Shown in pieces: positions 36,969 through 45,640 of a stretch of 64,000 nt of DNA. The stretch covers positions 1 through 64,000 of the forward strand of contig NZ_JAOALK010000013.1 in the NCBI RefSeq assembly GCF_025154055.1, read 5' to 3'. The notes under the pieces are model-generated. The model worked only from the letters and a program-made list of their open reading frames with translations. It had not been told where the DNA came from and searched no databases. The DNA is from Aquibacillus koreensis (GTDB lineage: Bacteria; Bacillota; Bacilli; Bacillales; Amphibacillaceae). How positions within the stretch are numbered: position 1 is the stretch's first letter; each line of letters opens with the position of its first letter. Position numbers and translations under genes: made by a program.

Positions 36969-36998
36969 ACTATACTTTTACGTATAGTATGATATAAT
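36969..36998 (+). promoter_or_regulatory. inverted repeat overlapping a -10 region ahead of typA
   Basis: ACTATAC at 36969-36975 and GTATAGT at 36982-36988 form a 7-bp dyad, and TATAAT lies at 36993-36998. No good -35 element is present. It could be an operator or a weak end-of-operon hairpin after the kinase. Confidence 0.35.
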
Positions 36999-37050
36999 AG
37001 GCTAGTTGTAATCGGACTGAACGCTTTACAAAGAGGAGAGAATGTACATT

Positions 37051-38877
37051 ATGCAATTAAGAGAAGACATTCGCAACATCGCAATTATTGCCCACGTTGA
37101 CCATGGTAAAACAACACTTGTTGACCAACTATTAAAATACTCAGGAACTTTCCGAGATAATGAACATGTTGATGAACGTGCCATGGACTCTAACGACTTA
37201 GAAAAAGAACGTGGAATTACTATCCTAGCAAAAAACACAGCCATTAACTATAAAGATAATCATATAAATATCTTAGACACACCAGGACACGCAGACTTTG
37301 GCGGAGAAGTAGAACGGATCATGAAAATGGTAGACGGTGTTCTACTTGTAGTAGACGCATACGAAGGTTGTATGCCACAAACACGTTTCGTGTTGAAAAA
37401 AGCACTAGAGCAAAAGTTAAACCCAGTTGTAGTCTTGAACAAAATTGATCGTCCAAGTGCTCGTCCAAACGAAGTAATTGATGAAGTTCTTGACCTATTT
37501 ATCGAATTAGGTGCGGATGAAGACCAATTAGAATTCCCTGTTGTGTATGCATCGGCATTAAATGGTACTTCAGGACACGAACCAGAAGAACAAGAAGAAT
37601 CGATGGAAGCGGTATTTGAAACAATTATTGAGCATGTACCAGCACCAGAGGATAATTCAACTGACCCATTACAATTCCAAGTAACATTACTTGATTATAA
37701 TGACTACCTTGGTCGTGTTGGTATTGGTCGTGTATTCCGCGGAACGATTAAAGTTGGACAACAAGTATCTTTAATGAAAAAAGATGGTAAGATTAAAAAT
37801 TTCCGTGTAACCAAGTTATTCGGTTTTATCGGACTGAAGAGAATCGAAATCCAAGAAGCAAAAGCGGGAGATATTATCGCCGTAGCTGGTATGGAAGACA
37901 TTAACGTTGGAGAAACAGTATGTCCAACAGACCATCAAGAAGCTTTACCAATTCTTAGAATTGATGAGCCAACACTTCAAATGACGTTTGTTGTTAACAA
38001 CAGTCCATTTGCGGGTAAAGAAGGTAAGTATATTACTTCTCGTAAAATTGAAGAGCGTTTGTTAACCCAATTAGAAACAGATGTTAGTTTACGTGTTGAT
38101 CCAACTGAATCTCCGGATGCATGGATCGTTTCAGGGCGTGGAGAGTTACACTTATCTATTTTAGTGGAGAACATGCGTCGTGAAGGATATGAAATTCAAT
38201 TATCTAAACCACAAGTAATCATCAAAGAAATTGATGGTGTTAAATGTGAACCGTATGAGCGTGTACAAGTAGATGTACCAGAAGAGCATACTGGTGCAGT
38301 TATGGAATCTTTAGGTGCACGTAAAGGCGAAATGTTAGATATGGTTAACCATGGTACAGGACAAGTTCGTTTAGAATTTAAAGTACCTTCTCGTGGTTTA
38401 ATTGGGTATTCTACCGAGTTTATGACACAAACAAGAGGCTTTGGTATTATCAATCACACGTTTGATAAATATGAGCCAGTTACACCTGGACAAGTAGGTG
38501 GAAGACAACGTGGAGTGTTAGTTGCGTTAGAAAACGGTAAAGCATCGACATACGGTATTATGGGCTTAGAAGATAGAGGTATTATCTTTGTTGATCCAGG
38601 TACGGAAGTATATGCAGGAATGATCGTTGGAGAGCACAACCGTGAGAACGACTTAACAGTTAACATCACAAAAGAAAAACACCTTACTAACGTACGTTCA
38701 GCAAACAAAGACCAAACATCTACCATTCGTAAGACGCGTAAAATGTCTTTAGAAGAAGCAATTGAATATCTAAATGACGATGAGTACTGTGAGGTAACTC
38801 CAGAGTCTATTCGTCTTCGTAAGAAAATCTTAAATAAAAACGAACGCGAAAAAGCATCGAAGAAGAAAAGCGTTTAA
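37051..38877 (+). CDS. typA: ribosome-associated translational GTPase TypA/BipA
   Basis: A translation-factor GTPase related to EF-G and LepA, involved in 50S assembly and growth under stress. The 608-residue protein has G1 AHVDHGKTT, G2 region ERGITI, G3 DTPGHADFGGE, G4 NKIDR, a beta-barrel domain II, EF-G-like domains (GRGELHLSILVENMRREGYE) and the TypA-specific C-terminal domain. ATG 37051 gives the conserved MQLRED start with GAGGAG about 12 bases upstream; an in-frame ATG at 37042 is too near the site. Monocistronic. Confidence 0.97.
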   Translation: MQLREDIRNIAIIAHVDHGKTTLVDQLLKYSGTFRDNEHVDERAMDSNDLEKERGITILAKNTAINYKDNHINILDTPGHADFGGEVERIMKMVDGVLLVVDAYEGCMPQTRFVLKKALEQKLNPVVVLNKIDRPSARPNEVIDEVLDLFIELGADEDQLEFPVVYASALNGTSGHEPEEQEESMEAVFETIIEHVPAPEDNSTDPLQFQVTLLDYNDYLGRVGIGRVFRGTIKVGQQVSLMKKDGKIKNFRVTKLFGFIGLKRIEIQEAKAGDIIAVAGMEDINVGETVCPTDHQEALPILRIDEPTLQMTFVVNNSPFAGKEGKYITSRKIEERLLTQLETDVSLRVDPTESPDAWIVSGRGELHLSILVENMRREGYEIQLSKPQVIIKEIDGVKCEPYERVQVDVPEEHTGAVMESLGARKGEMLDMVNHGTGQVRLEFKVPSRGLIGYSTEFMTQTRGFGIINHTFDKYEPVTPGQVGGRQRGVLVALENGKASTYGIMGLEDRGIIFVDPGTEVYAGMIVGEHNRENDLTVNITKEKHLTNVRSANKDQTSTIRKTRKMSLEEAIEYLNDDEYCEVTPESIRLRKKILNKNEREKASKKKSV

Positions 38878-38888
38878 TTAAATAAAGA

Positions 38889-38923
38889 AGAGATTAGTGA
38901 AACATTCACTAATCTCTTTTTTT
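38889..38923 (+). terminator. intrinsic terminator after typA
   Basis: A perfect 13-bp stem AGAGATTAGTGAA with TTCACTAATCTCT around ACA, followed by T7. Confidence 0.95.
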
Positions 38924-38988
38924 CTGTTCTGATGAATATAGGTGAAGCTTGTTTCCTGGTTGATAATAGGAAATAACAGATAGCGGAT

Positions 38989-39440
38989 TTACCTGTTGCT
39001 TTCTCGAATAAAGCAACAGATATTTAGTGCATGAGTGGAGTTACCTGTTGTTTTCTCGGATAAAGCAACGGATATTTAGTGCATGAGTGGATTTACCTGT
39101 TGCTTTCTCGAATAAAGCAACAGATATTTAGTGCACGAGTGAATTTACCTGTTGCTTTTTCGGATAAAGCAACAGGTATTTAGTGCACGAGTGGAGTTAC
39201 CTGTTGTTTTCTCAGATAAACCAACAGATATTTAGTGTATGAGTGGATTTATCTGTTGCTTTCTCGAATAAAGCAACAGATATTTAGTGCATGAGTGGAT
39301 TTACCTGTTGTTTTCTCGGATAAAGCAACAGATATTTAGTGCACGAGTGGATTTACCTGTTGCTTTCTCGGATAAAGCAACAGATATTTAGTGCATGAGT
39401 GGATTTACCTGTTGCTTTTTCGAATAAAGCAACAGATGTC
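38989..39440. repeat. 52-bp tandem array of 9 hairpin-forming units (family F)
   Basis: TTACCTGTTG or a close variant starts at 38989, 39041, 39093, 39145, 39197, 39249, 39301, 39353 and 39405, exactly 52 bp apart. Each unit contains CTGTTGCTTT, a 7-base loop (CTCGAAT-like) and AAAGCAACAG. Several units change C to T in the left arm, which keeps a G-U pair; unit 5 has a true mismatch. A decayed further copy may precede the first unit. There is no reading frame. The region 38924-39568 between typA and the dehydrogenase has nothing else. Confidence 0.96.
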
Positions 39441-39568
39441 TCGCACCTCTTTCCGGTTATATTGCAATCTTTTACGGATCCTATTACTTTTTAATTAAAT
39501 ATAAAAGGGTATCTGTATAGTAAATCGAATAAATAGAAGAAGCGTATAAGGATGAGGAGGTATGCCTT

Positions 39569-40630
39569 GTGCATAAGTGGTTAACTATTTGTGCAATCTT
39601 TTTGATGATAGGTTGTACTAATTCAGAAAACGAAGAGCAATCAATCGGATCAGAGAATTCAACTGATAAAAACAACAGTGTCCAAACCCTTGCTGAAAAC
39701 TTACAGGAACCATGGGAAATTGTAGAGTGGGACGAACGAATATATATAAGTGAACGTAATGGGGCTATCGTTGAAGTCAATGATGGTGAAAAGAAGCGAA
39801 AACCGGTTAGCTTGGAAAAATCGTTAGCAGATCGACCAGAAGCGGGTTTGTTAGGTTTAGCATTTCCAGAAACATTTGAAGATGACCAGCAAGTATTTGC
39901 TTATTATTCTTATGTTGAAGGACAAGAAGTATTTCAACGAATTGTCATATTGGAAGAGCAAGAAAATGAATGGGTAGAGAATAAAGTAGTATTGGATCAA
40001 ATACCTGGAGGTCAATACCACCAGGGAGGAAGAATTGAAATAGGACCAGATGATAAGCTCTTTGCTACAACAGGAGATGCAACAATTCCGGAGCTTGCCC
40101 AAAACAAAGACAGTCTGGCCGGTAAAATTTTGAGGATCAATTTTGATGGAAGTGTACCTGAGGATAATCCTTTTACAGATTCTTATGTCTACTCTTATGG
40201 CCATAGAAACCCTCAAGGGTTGGCATGGAACGAGCAAGGAGAATTATATGCCACCGAGCATGGGAATCAAGCCCATGATGAAGTTAATAAAATTGAGTCT
40301 GGGCAGAACTATGGCTGGCCTGAAATAGAGGGTGATGAGCAGCAAGAAGGGATGGAAACCCCTCTCATTCATTCCGGTGATAATACGTGGGCTCCATCAG
40401 GAATGACTTATTATAACGGGTCGTTTTACTTTGCTAGTCTAAGAGGACAAGCGCTAAGAAAATTTGATCAGACGAGCATAACGCAAGAGATTGTTCTTGA
40501 TGGTTACGGTCGTATTCGAGATGCTCTGGCAACAGATGGTGGAGTATATGTCATTACGAATAATACAGACGGCAGAGGGAACCCATCTAGTCAAGATGAC
40601 CAGCTGATATTCCTAAAGCTAGATGATTGA
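39569..40630 (+). CDS. PQQ-dependent sugar dehydrogenase-like lipoprotein
   Basis: A 353-residue secreted lipoprotein of the glucose/sorbosone dehydrogenase (YliI/Asd) beta-propeller family. The lipobox is LMIGC with Cys at about residue 16. Family features include PEAGLLGLAFP, YHQGGRIEIGPDDKLFATTGD, GHRNPQGLAW, ATEHGNQAHDEVNKI and GQNYGWPEI, where the active-site His/Arg residues lie. Whether PQQ is actually available in this organism is unknown. GTG 39569 follows GATGAGGAGG. Twenty-eight bases separate it from the DUF1232 gene, so they may be cotranscribed. Confidence 0.88.
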   Translation: MHKWLTICAIFLMIGCTNSENEEQSIGSENSTDKNNSVQTLAENLQEPWEIVEWDERIYISERNGAIVEVNDGEKKRKPVSLEKSLADRPEAGLLGLAFPETFEDDQQVFAYYSYVEGQEVFQRIVILEEQENEWVENKVVLDQIPGGQYHQGGRIEIGPDDKLFATTGDATIPELAQNKDSLAGKILRINFDGSVPEDNPFTDSYVYSYGHRNPQGLAWNEQGELYATEHGNQAHDEVNKIESGQNYGWPEIEGDEQQEGMETPLIHSGDNTWAPSGMTYYNGSFYFASLRGQALRKFDQTSITQEIVLDGYGRIRDALATDGGVYVITNNTDGRGNPSSQDDQLIFLKLDD

Positions 40631-40658
40631 TAAAAGAAACTAAAAAGGAGCTTTCACG

Positions 40659-40958
40659 ATGATGAGGTTTTGGCGAAGAATTAAATTTTTATTTAATTTC
40701 AGAAAGTCGATTCCATTTTTAAAAGATTTCTTTATCTCTAAAGAAGTGAACCCTAGTACAAAGGTGATTTCTATTCTACTGATTATTGGGTATATTGTAT
40801 TTCCATTCGATGTAATCCCTGACTTTTTAGTCGCATTAGGTATTGTTGATGATATAGCATTAGCTAGCTTAGTTTTGCAACAAATGATTAAAATGGCACC
40901 TGTTTCACTAAAAGTGAAGCATGGATTAATAAAAGAGATCAACGAAGTGCATAGATAA
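40659..40958 (+). CDS. DUF1232 membrane protein (YkvA-like)
   Basis: A 99-residue protein with a hydrophobic segment STKVISILLIIGYIVFPFDV leading into DVIPDFLVALGIVDDIALA, the DUF1232 signature. Function unknown. AAAAAGGAG precedes the ATG; a second ATG at 40662 is equally usable. Probably read from the upstream dehydrogenase transcript. Confidence 0.85.
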   Translation: MMRFWRRIKFLFNFRKSIPFLKDFFISKEVNPSTKVISILLIIGYIVFPFDVIPDFLVALGIVDDIALASLVLQQMIKMAPVSLKVKHGLIKEINEVHR

Positions 40959-40970
40959 TCAATTAGAAAA

Positions 40971-40996
40971 GGTCGTCAGTGTTTAGACTGACGACC
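40971..40996 (-). terminator. terminator hairpin of the small minus-strand gene
   Basis: GGTCGTCAGT at 40971-40980 pairs with ACTGACGACC at 40987-40996. On the minus strand it is followed by TTTTCTAATT, which fits termination of the gene at 41036-41185; no T tract is present in the plus direction. Confidence 0.7.
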
Positions 40997-41035
40997 CATC
41001 TAGTGATCTCACTTCTTTTAAACTGGAAGCGTACA

Positions 41036-41185
41036 CTATTCTTGATCTAGGCGATTTATTGCTTGTTTTCGATAACCACCTGCGATATCCGCTTGCTTGA
41101 AATCCTTATTATAGTGGACTTGTTGAGCTGCTGATAAGTCAACCCCACTTCTTTTTGTTGGTTGATATTGTGCTTTTTTTGCCAT
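41036..41185 (-). CDS. small 49-residue basic protein, possibly YfhE-like
   Basis: An intact small gene: ATG at 41185, AAAGGATG six bases upstream, 49 codons, TAG stop, then a terminator. The product begins MAKKAQYQPTKRSG and continues with VDLSAAQQVHYNKDFKQ and ADIAGGYRKQ. The AxxVxYxKDFKxAD pattern resembles the small YfhE-type proteins of Bacillus, but I am recalling this from memory and it should be verified. No membrane segment. Function unknown. Confidence 0.75.
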   Translation of the reverse strand: MAKKAQYQPTKRSGVDLSAAQQVHYNKDFKQADIAGGYRKQAINRLDQE

Positions 41186-41280
41186 ACATAACATCCTTTC
41201 CATGATAGATTGGGTGAATTAGGCTATAAAATATATGTTACCCTGTCATATGGAATTTCAAACGTGGACCTACGGAAAGA

Positions 41281-41823
41281 TTAGATGAATTGATCTAATA
41301 ACCGTTTGAATGTATCGAATAGTTTCGGTTGATGTTTTGCTTGAACACCATCCGTTAAGCTAGTATAAACGTTAGTGTAATACCACTGTTGGCTTACTTT
41401 ATCCCTTTTAAAAGAATCCCAAACCGCGGCCCCCATTTCTTTTTCATTTTCAAGAATAGAGGTTAGGTTATCTACTTTATCTGCACAAACAACTAATTTT
41501 GCTTCTATTGGTGCAGTTCTTATCGTTTCGATCGTATGTTTTTTTCTTTCTTCCCAAGAAAGTGATTTATCTGGTTCGGAAGCATATTCAACTAGAGTGG
41601 AAACTTTACTGCCAAAAAGCGTTTCAATTTCCTCTAATGTTCCGTCGGTATCCTCTACGACATCATGTAATAACCCAGCAATAACAACATCTTCCTTCAC
41701 TCCCTCTTGAGATAACAACATCGCTACTCGATAAGGATGTGATATGTATGGGATGTTATCTACTTTTCTGACTTGTCCATTATGTTTCTTTGTTGCAAAA
41801 GAAATCGCTTCTAACAGTTTCAT
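41281..41823 (-). CDS. HD-domain phosphohydrolase, RelA/SpoT hydrolase (MESH1)-like
   Basis: A 180-residue single-domain HD protein. The metal-binding residues appear in ISHPYRVAM, GLLHDVVEDTDGT and CADKVDNL, the order seen in the (p)ppGpp hydrolase domain of Rel/SpoT and in MESH1-type small hydrolases. No synthetase domain is attached. Hydrolysis of ppGpp or NADPH-like substrates is the family precedent, not shown here. ATG 41823 follows AGAGGTGAT; six upstream codons overlap that site. Confidence 0.85.
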   Translation of the reverse strand: MKLLEAISFATKKHNGQVRKVDNIPYISHPYRVAMLLSQEGVKEDVVIAGLLHDVVEDTDGTLEEIETLFGSKVSTLVEYASEPDKSLSWEERKKHTIETIRTAPIEAKLVVCADKVDNLTSILENEKEMGAAVWDSFKRDKVSQQWYYTNVYTSLTDGVQAKHQPKLFDTFKRLLDQFI

Positions 41824-41865
41824 ATGTTTATCACCTCTCATTTATTATACTCGTAGCTACATATA

Positions 41866-41889
41866 TTAAAAAGGCGGACAATGCCGCCT
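41866..41889 (-). terminator. terminator serving the DUF2935 gene through the repeat element
   Basis: AGGCGG at 41872-41877 pairs with CCGCCT at 41884-41889, and on the minus strand is followed by TTTTTA. The nearest minus-strand gene upstream ends at 42227, so the 223-bp repeat would be transcribed as its 3' untranslated region. Confidence 0.7.
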
Positions 41890-41948
41890 ATATTGATTTT
41901 GTTTAGAATCCGACGTAACACTAAGAAAACTTGTAAATGCAATTCCAA

Positions 41949-42171
41949 ACGGCTATGAGAGACCTTATTCTCTTGTATTAGGCTAATTTTGAACTTGAGC
42001 GGCTATACAGTACGCTATTTTTAAAGATAGCAAGCAAAATCAGTGAAAACAGGTCAAATAAGGTCTCTGGTAACCGCCAAAATCACATCACCTTCAATTT
42101 TAGACAAATAAGGGCGCTCATAGCCGCTAAAATCTATTTAGATTTTTTATCAGCCATGAGCGCTCTTCGTT
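41949..42171 (-). repeat. 223-bp interspersed element, family E copy 1
   Basis: A box of the form AAATAAGGTCTCTCATAGCC occurs inverted at 41949-41970 and forward from 42056 and 42106, and a further inverted arm ends at 42171. The last two form a 66-bp hairpin (AAGGGCGCTCATAGC with GCCATGAGCGCTCTT). In reverse orientation this matches 60334-60556 in total length, box order and spacing (66-bp hairpin, 50, 93), with similar internal sequence such as CTACAGTTCGCTATTTT versus ATACAGTACGCTATTTT. The interval 41890-42226 holds nothing else. Confidence 0.93.
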
Positions 42172-42226
42172 ACCTTATAATCGCAGATTTGCCTCCTGAG
42201 AATCTAAAGGTCGTATAAAGAAAGAC

Positions 42227-43036
42227 TTAATTCGGATCTTGTATTCTAGGCTTTGTAGGATCACAATTAGGTGGTGTGGTTTTTGCAGACTCTGCTAACT
42301 TCATTAAGTAGTAGCATTCCTCCCTAGCCATATGATCGGCCATTAATGCAGAAAATGTGCCTAATACTTGTTCGTTTAACTCCATTTCTTCTAATTCGTG
42401 TAAAAAGGTTTTAAATAAGTTCATTTCCACCTCAACATCTTGATTGAATCTATTTAAAGCGGGAAATGTTTCAATGTTGGAGCGGAGGTAGCCGGTTAAT
42501 TCAACTGCTTTTAAGTAAAACTGATCAAAATGTTTGGCGAATGTTTTGCTCTTCTTTTTCAACCTTTTCTCCACACCGTCTAATTGGTCATTAATAGCGC
42601 CTGCATGGCCAGATGCGTCTAAAAGCCAGACGAGATGGTGGTGGAGTTCATGGAATATAGGAGGAAGCTCTCCTTGTTTTAAGTAATTGATTACAAGTTG
42701 ATATTCTTCTAGTTCGTTAACCATATGATTCAAGAAAGTAGGAGATAGATGAATGCCTATTTTTCCTTTAAGGTGCCTTCTGATCAAAGATAATTTAAAT
42801 GTCTTAAGTTTTTCAGCTGCGCTTTCGGCTTTTTTTGTAAATGCGATCGCATTATGCTCGCTTAACGCTTTTGATTGCTCTAAAAGCTCGTCAAAGGTTT
42901 CTACAAATTGTTTGGAAATTGCTATATCATCTTTTTCTTTTGGAAATAAGGAATCTCTAATAAAGCGAGAATGGTCACCTAATACTTGTAACCAAAATTG
43001 ATGTTCAAACATGGATCCTTTAATGAAATCTGCCAA
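42227..43036 (-). CDS. DUF2935 family protein
   Basis: A 269-residue, all-helical soluble protein with two DUF2935-type four-helix repeats. Conserved FEHQFWLQVLGDHSRFI near the N-terminus and DHMAREECYYLMKL near the C-terminus supply Glu/His residues expected to bind metal, and HELHHHLVWL lies in between. Function unknown. The start is TTG 43036 with AAGGAG seven bases upstream. Monocistronic; its transcript probably extends through the family E repeat. Confidence 0.85.
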   Translation of the reverse strand: MADFIKGSMFEHQFWLQVLGDHSRFIRDSLFPKEKDDIAISKQFVETFDELLEQSKALSEHNAIAFTKKAESAAEKLKTFKLSLIRRHLKGKIGIHLSPTFLNHMVNELEEYQLVINYLKQGELPPIFHELHHHLVWLLDASGHAGAINDQLDGVEKRLKKKSKTFAKHFDQFYLKAVELTGYLRSNIETFPALNRFNQDVEVEMNLFKTFLHELEEMELNEQVLGTFSALMADHMAREECYYLMKLAESAKTTPPNCDPTKPRIQDPN

Positions 43037-43290
43037 ATAATCACTCCTTGTTAGTGTATCGGTCTTTATGTAGATACCGATAGAAGAGTTTATCAGTGAA
43101 GTGTATTCAGTAATGAGGTCTTTTATTAATAAAATATGTATGATTACAAATACTTTAGCTGACCTACAAGTTAAATGAAACGTAACTTGAAATAATATCG
43201 TCTATAATTATGAATTGTTTGTGTAATTGCTTGTCGTTTATTGTAAGATGGGGGATAGAGTTTAATTTAGAAAAGAAGGGAAGAAACATA

Positions 43291-44523
43291 TTGAAAAGTA
43301 AAGGCTTGAAGTTATTGTTAATTATTGTTGCCATTTTAATCATAAATGCTTGTGGGATAATACAAGATGAAGCGGAAGATCCAGTAGAAAACGAAAATGA
43401 ACCACAAACAGATGAGGTAGTAGAGGAGAATGAGGTAGAAGAACCAGAACCTACGGAGGAAACGGCACCTCCTGAACCGGAGCCAGATCCAGAACCAGTA
43501 GTAAAAGAGATTAGTGTGGCCGCAATTGGGGATATGCTTATCCATAACTCGGTGTATGAAGATGCACAAATAGCAAACGGAAGCTATGATTTCGTTCCGA
43601 TGTTAGAACAAGTGGAACCGTATTTAAGTAATTCTACTATTACGATTGCAAACCAAGAGACCATGATTGGTGGTGTTGAACTTGGGTTATCGTCTTATCC
43701 AACATTCAATAGTCCTGTTGAGGTTGGAAATGCACTTCGTGATGTAGGGGTGGATGTAGTAACATTAGCCAATAATCACACACTAGATCGTGGAGAAGAA
43801 GTAATCCAACGTGCAATTGAACATTGGGAAACAATTGATATGATGTACACAGGTTCATACAAAGATGAACAGGACAGACAACAGATTAGAGTAATGGAAA
43901 CAGACGAAGGTATTGATGTAAGCTTTTTAGGCTATACATACGGTACAAATGGTATTCCAGTTCCTGAAGGGAAAGATTATCTAGTTAATCTAATTGATAA
44001 AGACATTATGAAAGCTGATATCGAACGAGCGAAGGAAATGTCTGATGTTATTATCCTAAACCTACATTTCGGCAATGAATATGAAAGAATGCCGAACGAA
44101 CAGCAAAAAGACTTAGTTCAATTTGCCGCAGATCTAGGAGTTGACGTTGTAATCGGGCACCATCCGCACGTACTCCAACCAGTGGACTGGGTAGAAGGGA
44201 AAGATGGGAATAAGACTTTTGTTGCTTACTCTTTAGGTAATTTCCTATCAGCACAAGATGAATTCTATCGCAGAATAGGTGGGGTTGTAGGATTCACAAT
44301 TGAACAGACAATTGATGGTGATCAAGAAGAAATCGTTATAAAAGAACCAACCTTTTTGCCAACCTTTGTACAATTTAACTTAAATACATGGAGTGGTTAT
44401 AAAGTTATTCCAATGTATGAATTAACAGAAAGTCAGTTATCAAACGCTTCTGGTCATTATGAAGAAATTAAAACGCATATGTCTCAATGGGTACCTGATC
44501 TAGAATTCATTGAAAATAAATAA
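43291..44523 (+). CDS. CapA-like (PGA_cap family) lipoprotein
   Basis: About 410 residues. A lipoprotein signal (KGLKLLLIIVAILIINAC, Cys about residue 22) is followed by a Glu/Pro-rich spacer and then a CapA/PgsA-type metallophosphatase-like domain: AAIGDMLIHNSVY, NQETMIGG, TLANNHTLDRGEE, NLHFGNEYERMP and IGHHPHVLQP. In other Bacillaceae such proteins take part in poly-gamma-glutamate capsule formation, but no capB/capC neighbours exist here. The start is taken as TTG 43291 after GAAGGGAAG, because it gives a clean signal peptide; 27 open upstream codons do not. Confidence 0.85.
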   Translation: MKSKGLKLLLIIVAILIINACGIIQDEAEDPVENENEPQTDEVVEENEVEEPEPTEETAPPEPEPDPEPVVKEISVAAIGDMLIHNSVYEDAQIANGSYDFVPMLEQVEPYLSNSTITIANQETMIGGVELGLSSYPTFNSPVEVGNALRDVGVDVVTLANNHTLDRGEEVIQRAIEHWETIDMMYTGSYKDEQDRQQIRVMETDEGIDVSFLGYTYGTNGIPVPEGKDYLVNLIDKDIMKADIERAKEMSDVIILNLHFGNEYERMPNEQQKDLVQFAADLGVDVVIGHHPHVLQPVDWVEGKDGNKTFVAYSLGNFLSAQDEFYRRIGGVVGFTIEQTIDGDQEEIVIKEPTFLPTFVQFNLNTWSGYKVIPMYELTESQLSNASGHYEEIKTHMSQWVPDLEFIENK

Positions 44524-44540
44524 CAATTCCGATGTTGCAA

Positions 44541-44578
44541 ACAGCCTAAGTCATAATCTGATTTAGGCTGTTTTTTTA
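44541..44578 (+). terminator. intrinsic terminator after the CapA-like gene
   Basis: ACAGCCTAA pairs with TTAGGCTGT, followed by T7. Confidence 0.9.
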
Positions 44579-44601
44579 ATCTGTCCAAAAAGAAATTGGT
44601 G

Positions 44602-45294
44602 CTATTTCGTGATTCTATATCTTTTATTTAAAATGATGGAAATTAGATATAATATTGCTCCAATAACGGCAAATGTAATAATAGGAATATCGAGGGTAAG
44701 ACCGAAATCAGGCATGAAATAACCTATTAGAACCATTGATCCAATAAAGGTGGTACTAATAAGCCAAATTTGAAAAAATTCCAAGGACTTTTTTGGTTTT
44801 TTGGTTTTAAACGCTGACCCCTGTATCCATTTTAGTACAACTTTTACAAATAAATATAATATAAGGAGGTCAATAATAATAATGGTAAATCCTTTACCTA
44901 GAGAGAGTTGGAAGATGTCAGAACCTAGTTCAAAAAAGTAGTGCAAAGCAAAACCAAGTGCTCCATGAACAAAGCTAATAATCGCTATAAATTGTATAAT
45001 TATGAAGCCTAAGAAGAGAGCGATTGTAGAAGATTTTTCACCAGGTATTTCTTTAATTAACTCATCACAATATCCTTTATAATCCTCTCCAAAAATATCA
45101 CTTGCCTTTTTCCCTTCAGCTTGGGCCTCTAACATATGATCTAATAACTCTAGAAGAACTTCTTCTGTTTGTTGTTCTGATTTGTTTGACTTTAATCGAA
45201 TATATATGAGCATATCCTCATATATCTGCAGGTTCTCTTCACTTAATTTTTCTCTTTGTTCATTGTTTAATTGAATAATATCCTTCGCATTCAT
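44602..45294 (-). CDS. DUF1129-like membrane protein
   Basis: A 230-residue protein with a cytoplasmic helical N-terminal domain (LLELLDHMLEAQAEGKKASDIFGEDYKGYCDELIKEIP cut here into its elements LLDHMLEAQ and GEDYKGYCDEL) and about five to six membrane segments from residue 88 on. This arrangement is typical of DUF1129/DUF1048 proteins, which are commonly encoded with PadR regulators. Its start overlaps the padR stop by four bases. Function unknown; membrane stress or drug-related roles have been suggested for similar pairs. Confidence 0.8.
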   Translation of the reverse strand: MNAKDIIQLNNEQREKLSEENLQIYEDMLIYIRLKSNKSEQQTEEVLLELLDHMLEAQAEGKKASDIFGEDYKGYCDELIKEIPGEKSSTIALFLGFIIIQFIAIISFVHGALGFALHYFFELGSDIFQLSLGKGFTIIIIDLLILYLFVKVVLKWIQGSAFKTKKPKKSLEFFQIWLISTTFIGSMVLIGYFMPDFGLTLDIPIITFAVIGAILYLISIILNKRYRITK

Positions 45295-45626
45295 AAATAT
45301 TTCCCTCCTTTTTCCATAATCTTATCAACAGGTGGCTTTATGGAATTCCAATGAAGCTTAAATTCCTGTAATGCTTTTTTGCCTTCGGACGTAAGGTGAT
45401 AATACTTCCGCTTGGGTCCTGCCTCTGACTTTTGCAGGGTTCCTTGGATGAGATCTTCTTTTTGCAAACGAAGTAGTATGGGATAAATAGACCCCTCACT
45501 AACATCCGTTAAACCGAATCCTTGTAATTTAACGGATAGTTCATATCCGTAAGTCGGTTGTTGATCGATGATTGCAAGAATACATCCTTCTAATATTCCT
45601 TTTAATAATTGGCTCCTTAATGTCAT
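45291..45626 (-). CDS. PadR-family transcriptional regulator
   Basis: A 111-residue winged-helix repressor: LLKGILEGCILAIIDQQPTYGYEL, GLTDVSEGSIYPILLRLQKEDL and GPKRKYYHLTSEGKKALQEF are the standard PadR N-terminal wing-helix elements, with a short C-terminal dimerisation helix. It is the first gene of a coupled pair with the DUF1129 protein. Two palindromic sites directly upstream suggest autoregulation. The inducer is unknown. ATG 45626 follows AGAGGTGG. Confidence 0.9.
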   Translation of the reverse strand: MTLRSQLLKGILEGCILAIIDQQPTYGYELSVKLQGFGLTDVSEGSIYPILLRLQKEDLIQGTLQKSEAGPKRKYYHLTSEGKKALQEFKLHWNSIKPPVDKIMEKGGKYL

Positions 45627-45640
45627 CTTTCCACCTCTAT

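Noticed and set aside
38989-39440. CRISPR array
   Set aside because: Units are conserved along their full 52 bp, including the part between hairpins, so there are no variable spacers.
41949-42171. Insertion sequence or classical MITE with target duplications
   Set aside because: No transposase exists in the window and I could not see a duplicated target at the ends of either 223-bp copy, so it is listed as a repeat only.
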